Assembly (NCBI GenBank): GCA_017410145.1
Contig: JAFQRJ010000023.1
Coordinates: 62,001 to 126,000 of the forward strand
Length of the DNA: 64,000 bases
Origin: Tyzzerella sp.
GTDB lineage: Bacteria > Bacillota > Clostridia > Lachnospirales > Lachnospiraceae
Direction of reading: 5' to 3'
The notes below the pieces were generated by a model, which saw nothing but the letters and a program-made list of their open reading frames with translations, ran no database searches and was not told the DNA's origin. Made by a program: the position numbers and the translations under genes. This document shows, piece after piece, positions 25,978 to 35,750 of the stretch (position 1 is its first letter; every line of letters begins with the position of its first letter).

Positions 25978-26006
25978 AGTATATCACGCAAAGTGAGGTC
26001 TGTCAA
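25978..26006 (-). promoter_or_regulatory. Promoter of rplU-prp-rpmA
   Basis: On the minus strand, consensus TTGACA (26006-26001), a 17-bp spacer, and TATACT (25983-25978). It is one of the strongest promoters in the window. Confidence 0.85.
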
Positions 26007-26021
26007 TAATTTTATTCACTT

Positions 26022-27620
26022 TTAAAAAATTCTTTTTACACAATATAATGTGGTCTTAGGATCCCAATTCTCATAGTAGTCTACACCTTGAATCAAAGTA
26101 TCATATTTTGAATTCAATGCATGAATCATCTGTCCGTTTCCTAAATATATGGCAACATGACTGACTCTTCCATTCTGTTTATAGAATAACAAGTCACCCG
26201 GTTTCCATGAAGAACGGGAATTTTTACTTACAGTTGTTCCTCTGCCGGCCTGCTCTCCTGACGTTCTAGGAAGGCTGATTCCAAAATGTTTCTTAAACAC
26301 ATATTGGGTAAATCCACTGCAATCCCATCCCTTTGTAGGTGATGTTCCTCCAAACACATAACTACGTCCCACATATTGGGTCAATGCTGATAATTCTTCT
26401 GAGATAGCGCCGTAATTATATTCAATAGTTACTTCTTTTGCATAAGTTCTTGAATAAGAGCCATAGATTTTTTCGTTATTTACAATACAATAGGCTCTTA
26501 CTTTATAATTGGATTCCGCATCCTTTGCAAGACCGGATTCAGACCATGACAATGTATCTGCACTGTCAATTGTTTTTACCAATTTGTTGTTTTTATATAC
26601 TTCATAACCCTGTGCCCCGGAAACTTTTTTCCAACTTAAAGTTACTTTTGTGTTTCCATCTCCCGAACTGCCACTTAATCCCACACGATTTGGTGTTGTT
26701 CTTCCGGAAACAACGGCTGATGCATCGCCGTATGTCTTCATTTCTTCTATAGTCTGACAAGCTTTGATATAGTAATAATATGCCTTTCCAACTTCGCATG
26801 ATGTATCAGAATAAGCTGTTGCCGCACCATCAGCTATTTCAGTAATCAAAGTGTATTCTCCATCTTTTACAGTATTGCGATACACTTGATATCCAGTAGC
26901 TCCTGCTACAACCGGCCATTCTACACGCAAAGTGTTATAAGAAGAATTTTTAACCGAAGAAATAACAGGAATCGCAAGTGGCGTGTACTGTTTTACGGTG
27001 TCTGATGGGTCACCAAACACTACTTGCTCGTCAATTAAAGCAGAAGCACAAACATAGTATTGATATACTGCATTTGTCTGTATGTCTGTATCCTGATAAC
27101 TTAATTCCTTGCTTTCAGCAAGCAACGCAAACTGTTGTCCGTTATCCGTACTGCGATAAAGAGAATAACTGTCTGCGCCAGCAACCTCATTCCACTTCAC
27201 TTCAATCGTTTCACGTGAAGCTGAGACAATCTGCATGCCATTTGCTTTAGCCGGGCGAATCAAAAACGCATCATCAAGCACCATTGTTCCTTGATAACCT
27301 ATTACACTAATTTCTACACTTGCCTGTCCGACTTTTTGATTGTCCATGTATTTTTTAATACTAATTTCATCAGACTTTTTAACTATTTGTTCATTTTTCG
27401 TATTTTCAAATGTTATTTGAATGATTCCAGGCTTCATCTCCTCACCTGTATATTCATATACTTCCTTTTCCATTTCAAAAGATACAACCCTTAATTCTTC
27501 TGATAGAACCGGTTGCATTTTTGCTATAATCACAGGACTTGCAATACCCAAACCAGTAAACACAAGCACTGCTGTTATTATTATAATTAACTTCAAATGT
27601 TCTTGAATATATGTTTTCAT
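26022..27620 (-). CDS. NlpC/P60 peptidoglycan hydrolase with three FN3 domains
   Basis: 532 residues. An N-terminal signal anchor (LIIIITAVLVFTGLGIASPVI) is followed by a beta-rich region (40-125), three fibronectin type III repeats (about 127-400, each with a VSGAxGYxVYR-like strand), and a C-terminal NlpC/P60 domain. The catalytic set is C434 (WDCSGF), H488 (SHVAIYLG) and H500. It probably cuts peptidoglycan stem peptides outside the cell. It is monocistronic, between the ask terminator and the rplU promoter. Confidence 0.9.
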   Translation of the reverse strand: MKTYIQEHLKLIIIITAVLVFTGLGIASPVIIAKMQPVLSEELRVVSFEMEKEVYEYTGEEMKPGIIQITFENTKNEQIVKKSDEISIKKYMDNQKVGQASVEISVIGYQGTMVLDDAFLIRPAKANGMQIVSASRETIEVKWNEVAGADSYSLYRSTDNGQQFALLAESKELSYQDTDIQTNAVYQYYVCASALIDEQVVFGDPSDTVKQYTPLAIPVISSVKNSSYNTLRVEWPVVAGATGYQVYRNTVKDGEYTLITEIADGAATAYSDTSCEVGKAYYYYIKACQTIEEMKTYGDASAVVSGRTTPNRVGLSGSSGDGNTKVTLSWKKVSGAQGYEVYKNNKLVKTIDSADTLSWSESGLAKDAESNYKVRAYCIVNNEKIYGSYSRTYAKEVTIEYNYGAISEELSALTQYVGRSYVFGGTSPTKGWDCSGFTQYVFKKHFGISLPRTSGEQAGRGTTVSKNSRSSWKPGDLLFYKQNGRVSHVAIYLGNGQMIHALNSKYDTLIQGVDYYENWDPKTTLYCVKRIF

Positions 27621-27661
27621 TTTAATTCCTCTCTCGTATATTTCACAATACGTGCTTTTTT

Positions 27662-27690
27662 ATTTTAAATGAGATATAATCTTTCGTCAA
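27662..27690 (-). promoter_or_regulatory. Promoter of NlpC/P60 gene
   Basis: On the minus strand, TTGACG (27690-27685), 17 bp, TAAAAT (27667-27662), about 41 bp before the start codon. Confidence 0.7.
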
Positions 27691-27730
27691 TATATTTTTG
27701 TAATAGTTTGTAATTTTTTTGTAACAAATA

Positions 27731-27758
27731 AAGAGAGCCTGCTAATACAGACTCTCTT
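27731..27758 (-). terminator. Terminator after ask
   Basis: In minus-strand RNA, AAGAGAGUCUG (27758-27748) pairs with CAGGCUCUCUU (27741-27731) including one U-G, followed by UUUAUUUG. It ends the long rnc-to-ask run. Confidence 0.8.
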
Positions 27759-27776
27759 ATGAAATAAGGTTTAATC

Positions 27777-29099
27777 CTATAATTTTGTTACCACGAAAAT
27801 GTCATACAATGCTTTGATGGCATTTTCAAAATCATGATTGCGAACACCAACAACAATGTTCAACTCACTGGAACCTTGGTCAATCATTTTTACGTTTACA
27901 TGAGAATGTGCAAGGGCTGAGAAAACACGTCCTGACGTACCACGTTTTGAACGCATTCCACGTCCTACAATTGCAATTAATGACAAATCAGATTCCAGTT
28001 CAATGTTATCCGGTTGTACTGCCTGATGAATACCTGCAAGCACTTTCTGTTCATTTTCCTGGAATTCAGATTGATGTACAAATACAGTCATGGTATCAAT
28101 TCCGGATGGCATATGCTCAATAGAGATACCATTATCTTCAAACACTTGCAATACTTTTCTACAGAAACCAATTTCTGAGTTCATCATTGCTTTTTCAATG
28201 GTAATCGATGCAAATCCTTGTTTTCCTGCAATACCTGTAATGGTATATTTCGGATGTCTGCAAGTTGCCTCTACAATCAATGTACCGCTATCTTCCGGAG
28301 CATTGGTGTTACGGATGTTAATAGGAATTCCCTCTTTGCGAATCGGGAAAATGGCATCTTCGTGAAGCACGGTTGCTCCCATATATGATAACTCTCGCAA
28401 TTCTTTATATGTAATCGCTTCAATCGTTTTCGGATTGTTGATAATACGTGGGTCTGCAATCATAAAACCGGAAACATCTGTCCAGTTTTCATACATATCT
28501 ACTTTTGCAGCCTTGGCAACAATAGAGCCGGTTAAGTCAGAACCACCTCTTGAGAAAGTTTTGATTGTTCCGTCCGGCATAGCACCGTAGAAGCCAGGAA
28601 TTACAGCTCTTTCTATCTTTGCTAACTTTTCAGACAATACTTCGTTTGTTTTTACATCATCAAAACGACCATCTTCATCAAAATAAATCACATCTGCTGC
28701 ATCAATAAACTCATACCCAAGGTAATTAGCCATGATAATACCATTTAAATATTCACCGCGAGATGCCGCATAATCACTGCCAGCTTTTTTTGTAAAGTTT
28801 TCGCTGATCATATCAAATTCCTTATCCAAAGACAAATCAAGTGATAACCCATCAATAATCTCTTGGTATCTTGTCTTAATTGCGTCTAATTGGGCTAAAA
28901 AATCTTTTCCTTCTTCAGCGGCGCCATAACACTGATATAACATATCCGTCACTTTAGTATCTGCCGAAAAACGCTTTCCCGGTGCGGATGGCACCACATA
29001 TTTTCTGCTTTCTTCGGCACGGATAATCTCTCCTACTTTTTGAAATTGTTCTGCACTGGCAAGTGAACTACCGCCAAATTTCACAACTTTTTTCATCAT
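27777..29099 (-). CDS. lysC: Aspartate kinase
   Basis: About 440 residues. The amino-acid kinase domain begins VVKFGGSSLAS and includes SRGGSDLTGSI and YMGATVLHEDAIFP. Two C-terminal ACT domains (ITGIAGKQGFASITIEK; LIAIVGRGMRSKRGTSGRVF) suggest feedback control. It phosphorylates aspartate, opening the lysine, methionine, threonine and diaminopimelate pathway. I prefer ATG 29099 or 29096 over 29105, which directly abuts the AAGGAGG. It lies close behind rng. Confidence 0.93.
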   Translation of the reverse strand: MMKKVVKFGGSSLASAEQFQKVGEIIRAEESRKYVVPSAPGKRFSADTKVTDMLYQCYGAAEEGKDFLAQLDAIKTRYQEIIDGLSLDLSLDKEFDMISENFTKKAGSDYAASRGEYLNGIIMANYLGYEFIDAADVIYFDEDGRFDDVKTNEVLSEKLAKIERAVIPGFYGAMPDGTIKTFSRGGSDLTGSIVAKAAKVDMYENWTDVSGFMIADPRIINNPKTIEAITYKELRELSYMGATVLHEDAIFPIRKEGIPINIRNTNAPEDSGTLIVEATCRHPKYTITGIAGKQGFASITIEKAMMNSEIGFCRKVLQVFEDNGISIEHMPSGIDTMTVFVHQSEFQENEQKVLAGIHQAVQPDNIELESDLSLIAIVGRGMRSKRGTSGRVFSALAHSHVNVKMIDQGSSELNIVVGVRNHDFENAIKALYDIFVVTKL

Positions 29100-29110
29100 T
29101 TTCATCCTCC

Positions 29111-30295
29111 TTAAGACATCACTTCATGAAGCGGACGTCTTACCTTCTTCCTAGTAAGTTCTACAAGCTGTAATTTTGTGATATCCACAAGTGTGGTTGC
29201 AATCGGGTCCTTCTTCAATTCCCTCTCGAAAACATTCAACAACTCGTCCATTGCTTCTTTTGTATCCATATTGATAAAATCAACCAAAATAATACCCGAA
29301 AGATTTCGCAGGCGAATCTGCCTTGCTGCTTCTTTGGCTGCTTCTTTGTTGATTTTTAAATAGGCTTCATCATCTTTTTTCTTGCTGATGCATTTCCCCG
29401 TATTTACATCAATTACAGTCAGTGCCTCTGTCGGCTGAATCACCAAATAGGCACCGGACTTTAACCAAACATACTCCTTCAATGCATTTGACAAACAGGT
29501 TTCCACACTATACAACTTATGAAGTGGTAATAATTTATCATCATACAATCGAAGTTTTTCTAAATCCTCAGGTTGTTCCTTTGATAAATACTCTCTCACT
29601 TCCTCATAGATTGTTTTATCCTCAATTATAATTTCTGTCAACCCTTCTTGATAAATATTTCGAAGTTCTGTCAAATATTCCTTTGGTGCACTCTGTAGGC
29701 AGGAAAAACAAATCCTCGTCTTTGCCTGTTCTGTCAAAACATGATACCGCTCTGTCAAACGCTTCAATTCGTCCTCCAGTACCTCGGTATCAGCCTCTTT
29801 CGCATTGGTACGCATAATGACACCGTAGGAATCTGTGGCATATGCCTTTGCTAATTCTAACAGGCGTTCCTTTTCGGATTTATCAATCTTGTTGGATACT
29901 CCTGCTCTCGTATCCCCATAAGTCAATACCGCGTATTTCCCAGTCAGATTAATTTTGCTGCTTACTGTTGGTGCCTTTGTCTTCACTGCTTCTTTTGATA
30001 TTTGCACTAGCAACTCATCCCCAATACAAAGCGGTTTTTTTCCAATCTTTTTAGTGAAAATCGGGGTTGGGTTTTCGCCTATGGAATAATAACACTCCAC
30101 ACCGCCGGAAACCTCAATAAATGCAGCATTAATATTTGCCAGAATGTTTTTTACACGTCCAACGTATATATTTCCAAGCTGGATTGCCTGAGTTTCTGGC
30201 TTCTCTGTGCAATGTAATTCGGCAATCTTCTCATTTTCAATCACAGCAGTTATGATTTTTTCATTTAATTTTGTAATAATCAGTTTTCGATTCAT
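29111..30295 (-). CDS. rng: Ribonuclease E/G family protein
   Basis: 394 residues. An N-terminal S1-like region (GNIYVGRVKNILANINAAFIEV) is followed by an RNase H-like/DNase I-like catalytic core with Asp in VIDVNTGK and LVDFINMD. It ends soon after LQLVELTRKKVRRPL, with no CPxC zinc link and no C-terminal scaffold, so it is shorter than E. coli RNase G (489). Likely a 5'-end-dependent endonuclease. The start overlaps the upstream stop by 4 nt. Confidence 0.9.
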   Translation of the reverse strand: MNRKLIITKLNEKIITAVIENEKIAELHCTEKPETQAIQLGNIYVGRVKNILANINAAFIEVSGGVECYYSIGENPTPIFTKKIGKKPLCIGDELLVQISKEAVKTKAPTVSSKINLTGKYAVLTYGDTRAGVSNKIDKSEKERLLELAKAYATDSYGVIMRTNAKEADTEVLEDELKRLTERYHVLTEQAKTRICFSCLQSAPKEYLTELRNIYQEGLTEIIIEDKTIYEEVREYLSKEQPEDLEKLRLYDDKLLPLHKLYSVETCLSNALKEYVWLKSGAYLVIQPTEALTVIDVNTGKCISKKKDDEAYLKINKEAAKEAARQIRLRNLSGIILVDFINMDTKEAMDELLNVFERELKKDPIATTLVDITKLQLVELTRKKVRRPLHEVMS

Positions 30296-30987
30296 GCTGA
30301 TACCTGATCCAAACCTACAAATTGATTTTTTCCATCTGTTCCTATATTTGCATATACTTCCAAGCGATGATGTGCAAATGATACAGTTTCTAAATCAACA
30401 CTTAAGAATTCACATAAGGCTTGCATGACAAGTTCCGGCTTTAAGTTTTCTACACTTCCGGTTGCCACTTGCATATACACGCTTTCATCACGCACTTCAA
30501 ACTTGTATATCATAGGTTTGATATCTACTTCTTTTTCACTCTTTTTGCTTTTCTTTAGAACAGTAATAGCCGGCTGTTCCATAAAAAGTGCTACTCTTTC
30601 CTTCCAATCTTCCGGAAATGTTCCACTCTTTAATGAGGATAAATAATCAGCAGCGGCAACAATGGACATTCCCGTCTGCTTCTTATCATCTGAAATCGGA
30701 ACCATGTTTACAATATCAATTCCTTCCACAGACACTTGATTCATGCGTTCTACTGCAAGTTCCATATCGATTTTATCTGTTAATTCGATGTCAAAATATT
30801 CACCATCACTTGTCAGTCCCACTCCCAGTGGATTAGCAAAAGACATAATCATATGTGGGCTAAAGCCACCGGTAAATGCAATCGGAATGTCTGCTCGTCT
30901 CATCACTTTTTGAAAGAATCTCATGATATCTAAGTGCCCGATGAATTTCATACAGCCATATTTGCGAAATTTAATCCTAGCTTTCAA
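30292..30987 (-). CDS. TIGR03936 / DUF2344 protein
   Basis: About 231 residues. KARIKFRKYGCMKFIGHLDIMRFFQKVMRR and GFSPHMIMSFANPLGVGLTS are the family signatures. These proteins are nearly always beside or fused to the TIGR03960 radical SAM protein, as here; the function is unknown. TTG 30987 is preferred over ATG 31005 because GGGGGAGGTG lies 6 nt upstream and the product then begins MKARIKFRKYG, as in relatives. The start lies inside the upstream gene. Confidence 0.85.
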   Translation of the reverse strand: MKARIKFRKYGCMKFIGHLDIMRFFQKVMRRADIPIAFTGGFSPHMIMSFANPLGVGLTSDGEYFDIELTDKIDMELAVERMNQVSVEGIDIVNMVPISDDKKQTGMSIVAAADYLSSLKSGTFPEDWKERVALFMEQPAITVLKKSKKSEKEVDIKPMIYKFEVRDESVYMQVATGSVENLKPELVMQALCEFLSVDLETVSFAHHRLEVYANIGTDGKNQFVGLDQVSA

Positions 30988-32836
30988 AGCATACACCTCC
31001 CCCAAAATTCATTGCGCCACAACCGGCACATTGCATGCGACAGTTTGGTGTCACTTTTTCTGCTAACGCATTTTTCCATTCACGTTTTAAAAATTCTTTT
31101 GAAACGCCGATATCAATGAAATCCCAAGGTAGAATTTCATCCAAATCACGTTCACGAAGGTTATAAAAAGCTACATCAACCCCGGTGTTTTCAAATGCCT
31201 GCATCCACAAGTCATAGCGAAAATGTTCTCCCCATGAATCATAGATACAACCAAGCTTATAGGCCTCTAATAACACCTTGGATACACGTCTGTCACCGCG
31301 GGCAAATACACCCTCCAAAACAGTCACATCTGCCTCATGCCAGTTGTATTTTAGGCTTTTATGGTTGAGCTGTGCTTTCATCTCATGGTTCACGATATTT
31401 GCCTTTTCAATATAATCTTCCTTATTCAACATGGTTGCCCATTGGAATGGCGTAAATGGCTTCGGAATAAAGAAAGACGTGCTTGCAACAATCTGGCATT
31501 TCCCGTTTCTTTGGTCCTTCGGAATCTCATAGTAGCGTTTTGCTATCTTTTCGGCCAAATGCGCGATTGACTTCATATCTTCTTCTGTTTCTGTTGGTAA
31601 TCCCAACATAAAATATAATTTTACACGAGTCCAGCCACCTTCAAATGCCTGTCCTGCTCCTTCCAGAATTATTTCTTCTGTGAGTCCTTTATTAATCACA
31701 TTACGAAGTCTCTGTGAGCCGGCTTCCGGCGCAAAGGTTAGACTACTCTTTCTTACATCTTGCACCTTGCTCATTACATCCAGAGAAAATGCATCAATAC
31801 GAAGGGACGGCAAGGAAATATTGATGGATTTTTCTTTAAATTCATCAATTAAAAATGTGACCAGTTCCTGAAGTTTTGAATAATCACTGGAACTGAGTGA
31901 ACTTAAAGAAATTTCCTCATGTCCTGTGTATTTTAACATTTTATAGGCATAGTCTTTTAAAACTTCCACATCCCGTTCTCTGGTCGGGCGATACAACATA
32001 CCAGCCTGACAGAAACGACAGCCACGGATACACCCACGTTGAATTTCAAGTACCACTCTATCCTGCGTGGCCTTAATAAATGGTACAACCGGTTTCTCCG
32101 GATAATAGGTGTCGGAAACATCCATTACAATCTGTTTCTTAATCACCGGTTTTGCGTGAGCATTGTTTGGAGTAAAGGCACAAATAGTTCCGTCTTCCTT
32201 GTATGCTACATCATAAAAGGATGGAACATAAAGTCCCGGAATCTCCGCTGCCATTTCCAAGAATTCTTTTCTGGATTTTCCGGAAACTTTCCATTCTTTA
32301 TATTGATCCATCAAATTGTAAAGCTCTGTTTCCCCTTCACCGATGTAGAAAATGTCAAAGAAATCCGCAAGCGGCTCCGGATTATAAGTACATGGTCCAC
32401 CGCCGATTACAATTGGATGCTCTTCGCTGCGGTCTTTTGCAAACATCGGAATCTGTGCAAGATCAAGGACCTGTAAAATATTGGTGTAACACATTTCATA
32501 TTGAATGGTAATTCCAATAAAATCAAAATCCTTAATTGCATCTTGGGATTCTAATGCAAAGAGAGGAATGTTTTCCTCTCGCATAATTTTATCCAAATCC
32601 GTCCAAGGCGAATACACACGCTCGCACCAAACGTCATCTCTGCGGTTTAACATATCATATAGAATCTGTATCCCAAGATGAGACATCCCAATTTCATAAA
32701 CATCCGGAAAGACAAATGCAAAACGCACATCTATCTCGTCCTTGTTCTTCATGACAGAATTCACTTCATTTCCGATATAACGAGCCGGTTTTTCAATTTT
32801 CAAAAGAATGTCATCGCTTAAAGCCAGTTTTCTCAA
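30977..32836 (-). CDS. TIGR03960 family B12-binding radical SAM protein
   Basis: 619 residues. The N-terminal half resembles a cobalamin-binding domain (FVFPDVYEIGMSHLGIQILYDML); the 4Fe-4S motif is CIRGCRFCQAG, followed by the radical SAM barrel. A cysteine-rich C-terminus (CRMQCAGCGAMNFGGGVC) may hold a second cluster. The substrate is unknown. It is conserved next to the DUF2344 gene and rng upstream of rplU in many Clostridia, hinting at RNA or ribosome modification; that is inference. Confidence 0.88.
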   Translation of the reverse strand: MRKLALSDDILLKIEKPARYIGNEVNSVMKNKDEIDVRFAFVFPDVYEIGMSHLGIQILYDMLNRRDDVWCERVYSPWTDLDKIMREENIPLFALESQDAIKDFDFIGITIQYEMCYTNILQVLDLAQIPMFAKDRSEEHPIVIGGGPCTYNPEPLADFFDIFYIGEGETELYNLMDQYKEWKVSGKSRKEFLEMAAEIPGLYVPSFYDVAYKEDGTICAFTPNNAHAKPVIKKQIVMDVSDTYYPEKPVVPFIKATQDRVVLEIQRGCIRGCRFCQAGMLYRPTRERDVEVLKDYAYKMLKYTGHEEISLSSLSSSDYSKLQELVTFLIDEFKEKSINISLPSLRIDAFSLDVMSKVQDVRKSSLTFAPEAGSQRLRNVINKGLTEEIILEGAGQAFEGGWTRVKLYFMLGLPTETEEDMKSIAHLAEKIAKRYYEIPKDQRNGKCQIVASTSFFIPKPFTPFQWATMLNKEDYIEKANIVNHEMKAQLNHKSLKYNWHEADVTVLEGVFARGDRRVSKVLLEAYKLGCIYDSWGEHFRYDLWMQAFENTGVDVAFYNLRERDLDEILPWDFIDIGVSKEFLKREWKNALAEKVTPNCRMQCAGCGAMNFGGGVCFES

Positions 32837-32848
32837 TTTATTTAACCT

Positions 32849-34051
32849 CTAGTTTTCTAATGTTTTTCTGATTTCTTTGATGAAATCTTGAGAATTTAAC
32901 ACAGTTACATTTTCTAATGAAGTAATCAGCGCTAAGTCCTTTGTCATCTTACCACTTTCTATCGTAGAAAGGGTTGCTTTTTCTAATCTGTCTGCAAAAT
33001 CCATTAATTCCTGATTTCCATCTAATTCACCACGTTTACGAAGAGCACCGGTCCAAGCAAAGATAGTTGCAACAGAGTTTGTTGATGTTTCTTCGCCTTT
33101 TAAGTGCTTGTAGTAGTGACGTTGAACGGTACCATGAGCGGCTTCATATTCATAGTATCCTTGTGGAGATACAAGAACGGAAGTCATCATTGCAAGGGAA
33201 CCAAATGCTGAGGATACCATATCACTCATTACGTCTCCGTCATAGTTCTTACATGCCCATATAAAGCCACCTTCTGCTTTCATTACACGAGCTACCGCAT
33301 CGTCAATCAAAGTATAGAAGTATGTAATACCAGCTTCTTTAAATCTATCTGCATACTCTTTATCAAAGATTTCTTGGAAAATATCTTTGAATGTATGGTC
33401 ATATTTCTTTGAAATCGTATCCTTTGTTGCAAACCATAAATCTTGCTTTAAATCTAACGCATAGTTAAAGCAGCTTCTTGCAAAACTTTCGATAGAATCA
33501 TCGATGTTATGCATACCTTGCGCAATACCTGCTTTTGTATAGTTGTGAACCACTTCACGTGTTTCCGTTCCGTCTTCAGCAGTATAAACCAACTCTACTT
33601 TTCCCGGTCCCGGAATAACCATTTCTGTATTCTTGTAAACATCACCATATGCATGTCTTGCAATTGTAATTGGCTTCTTCCAATTCTTCACACATGGCTC
33701 AATTCCTTTTACAATAATCGGTGTGCGAAAAACGGTTCCATCTAACATTGCACGGATGGTTCCGTTTGGACTTTTCCACATTTCTTTTAAGTCATACTCT
33801 GTCATACGAGCTGCATTCGGTGTAATGGTTGCGCATTTTACTGCTACACCATATTTCTTGGTTGCATTTGCAGAGTCTACCGTTACCTGATCGTTAGTTT
33901 CATTTCTGTGTTCCAATCCTAGGTCATAGTATTCTGTATTTAACTCAATAAATGGAGTCAATAATTCATCTTTAATCATTTGCCAGAGAATTCTGGTCAT
34001 TTCATCTCCATCCATTTCCACTAAAGGTGTTGTCATTTTAATCTTATCCAT
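32849..34051 (-). CDS. icd: NADP-dependent isocitrate dehydrogenase (eukaryote-like type)
   Basis: 400 residues of the dimeric, eukaryote-like IDH subfamily: [19 protein letters not shown] at the N-terminus, and [15 protein letters not shown] near the C-terminus in the NADP site. It makes 2-oxoglutarate and NADPH; in an anaerobe this mainly feeds glutamate. ATG 34051 is chosen because GGAGG overlaps the end of the previous gene just upstream. The product differs in type from the E. coli-like Icd. Confidence 0.93.
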   Translation of the reverse strand: MDKIKMTTPLVEMDGDEMTRILWQMIKDELLTPFIELNTEYYDLGLEHRNETNDQVTVDSANATKKYGVAVKCATITPNAARMTEYDLKEMWKSPNGTIRAMLDGTVFRTPIIVKGIEPCVKNWKKPITIARHAYGDVYKNTEMVIPGPGKVELVYTAEDGTETREVVHNYTKAGIAQGMHNIDDSIESFARSCFNYALDLKQDLWFATKDTISKKYDHTFKDIFQEIFDKEYADRFKEAGITYFYTLIDDAVARVMKAEGGFIWACKNYDGDVMSDMVSSAFGSLAMMTSVLVSPQGYYEYEAAHGTVQRHYYKHLKGEETSTNSVATIFAWTGALRKRGELDGNQELMDFADRLEKATLSTIESGKMTKDLALITSLENVTVLNSQDFIKEIRKTLEN

Positions 34052-34065
34052 TTTGGTTTCCTCCA

Positions 34066-34512
34066 TTATCTCCTAATTTCATACCGTTCCACAGTTCTCA
34101 GATATTTCACCAATGCACGATATCTGTCTTCCAAAATTCCATCATTCTCAACAAATTCAAGGCACTGTGCTACAAGTCCAATAAATTCTTCTGTTATATC
34201 CTCTTTTCTACTTTCAAGATACTGAATCTTTTCTGTTGTTGTAGACAAATCCAAAAAGTCCATTATTGAAAGTTTTGGTTCCGCATCCTGTCTTTCAAAA
34301 CGATATGTTTGAAGAACATCTGGATACTTGTCCTTATCCACTTTACTTACAAACATTTCCAATGGTCTTGCGTAAGTTGCTTCCCCATCAACTTCTTTGT
34401 AGACTACCATTTCTTCCATTGTTTCGGTATGCTTAGCAATTACAAGCACTTCATATAGATTTCCTTTAAAATGTTTGTAGATTTCCCCTTGTTTTGGTTT
34501 TTTATACCCCAT
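34066..34512 (-). CDS. DUF1653 domain protein
   Basis: 148 residues. The N-terminal 65 residues are a DUF1653 domain ([23 protein letters not shown] ... VVYKE ... [11 protein letters not shown]), a small SH3-like fold of unknown function. The C-terminal half ([19 protein letters not shown]...) is helical and I do not recognise it. It sits 11 nt after ilvA, and its stop lies just before icd. Confidence 0.8.
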   Translation of the reverse strand: MGYKKPKQGEIYKHFKGNLYEVLVIAKHTETMEEMVVYKEVDGEATYARPLEMFVSKVDKDKYPDVLQTYRFERQDAEPKLSIMDFLDLSTTTEKIQYLESRKEDITEEFIGLVAQCLEFVENDGILEDRYRALVKYLRTVERYEIRR

Positions 34513-34523
34513 ACAAATCCTCC

Positions 34524-35738
34524 CTAATACAGCTTTGCACTGATACTTTTCGGCTTATATCCATTATCTTCCAGTGCTTTTAGAATTTCTCTCTTATGTT
34601 CTGTACCAAAGGATTCCAATGTAATACGAAGTTCCACAGCTGCATTACGGTTGGTGCTGACAAACTGGTTGTGCTCCAGCTTGATAACGTTACCTTGTGC
34701 TTTTGCAATGGTGTCTGCTACGCGTACCAATTCACCCGGTTTGTCCGGAAGTAATACGGATACAGAGAAAATTCTGTCTCTTTGAATCAACCCGTGCTGT
34801 ACGATTGAGGACATAGTAATCACATCCATGTTGCCACCACTTAAGATTGCAACAACTTTCTTTCCTCTTAAGTCCAACTGCTTCAATGACGCTACGGTAA
34901 GAAGTCCAGAGTTTTCCACCACCATCTTGTGATTTTCCACCATATCAAGAAAGGCTCCAATAAGTTCATCATCTTCTACAGTCAACATCATATCTACATT
35001 ATCTTTTACATATTGTAATGCGTTTTCACCAACTGTTTTCACAGCTGTACCATCTGCAATGGTGTTTGCACTGTCAAGTGTAACAATTTCACCTGCTTCC
35101 AAAGAGGCAGACATGCTTGCTGCTTCTATTGGCTCTACACCGATCACTTGGATTTTTGGATTCAGCATTTTAGCAAGGGTTGCCACACCGCTGATAAGTC
35201 CGCCGCCACCAACCGGGGCAAATATGTAATCAACCGTCGGCAGTTCCTGGATAATCTCCATGGTAATGGTTCCTTGTCCGGTAATTACATCTTCATCATC
35301 AAACGGATGTACAAAGGTACATCCTGTTTCTTCTGCAAGTTGTTTTGCCTTTTCGCATGCATCATCATACACATCTCCGTAAAGAATCACTTCGGCACCA
35401 TATGCCTTGGTACGATTCACCTTGATTAGCGGAGTTACCGTAGGCATTACAATGGTTGCCTTGCAGCCGAATTCTTTTGCAGCATAAGCCACACCTTGTG
35501 CGTGATTTCCGGCAGAGGCTGTGATAATACCTTTTGCACGTTCTTCCTCTGTCAAAGTGCTAATCTTGTAATAAGCACCGCGAAGCTTATATGCACCTGT
35601 ATGTTGCATATTTTCCGGCTTTAAAAATACTTTTCCACCGGTTTGCTCACTCAAATATTCACTATATACTAATTTTGTTGGCTTTGTGACTTTCTTTACC
35701 ACTTCACTTGCCAATTCAAATTTCTCTAAGGTTAACAT
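34524..35738 (-). CDS. ilvA: Threonine ammonia-lyase
   Basis: 404 residues. The PLP lysine is K51 in HTGAYKLRGAYYK; SAGNHAQGVAYAA and PVGGGGLISG are the cofactor loops. A C-terminal ACT-like domain (FSVSVLLPDKPGELVRVADTI) follows. It deaminates threonine to 2-oxobutyrate for isoleucine synthesis or catabolism; the single ACT form resembles the TIGR01127 group. ATG 35738 is chosen because GGAGG lies 7 nt upstream; TTG 35750 is an unlikely alternative. Confidence 0.92.
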   Translation of the reverse strand: MLTLEKFELASEVVKKVTKPTKLVYSEYLSEQTGGKVFLKPENMQHTGAYKLRGAYYKISTLTEEERAKGIITASAGNHAQGVAYAAKEFGCKATIVMPTVTPLIKVNRTKAYGAEVILYGDVYDDACEKAKQLAEETGCTFVHPFDDEDVITGQGTITMEIIQELPTVDYIFAPVGGGGLISGVATLAKMLNPKIQVIGVEPIEAASMSASLEAGEIVTLDSANTIADGTAVKTVGENALQYVKDNVDMMLTVEDDELIGAFLDMVENHKMVVENSGLLTVASLKQLDLRGKKVVAILSGGNMDVITMSSIVQHGLIQRDRIFSVSVLLPDKPGELVRVADTIAKAQGNVIKLEHNQFVSTNRNAAVELRITLESFGTEHKREILKALEDNGYKPKSISAKLY

Positions 35739-35750
35739 AAATTCCTCCAA

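Noticed and set aside
32849..35738. T-box or amino-acid riboswitch controlling ilvA, icd or ask
   Set aside because: Gaps before these genes are 5-15 nt, too short for any such leader.
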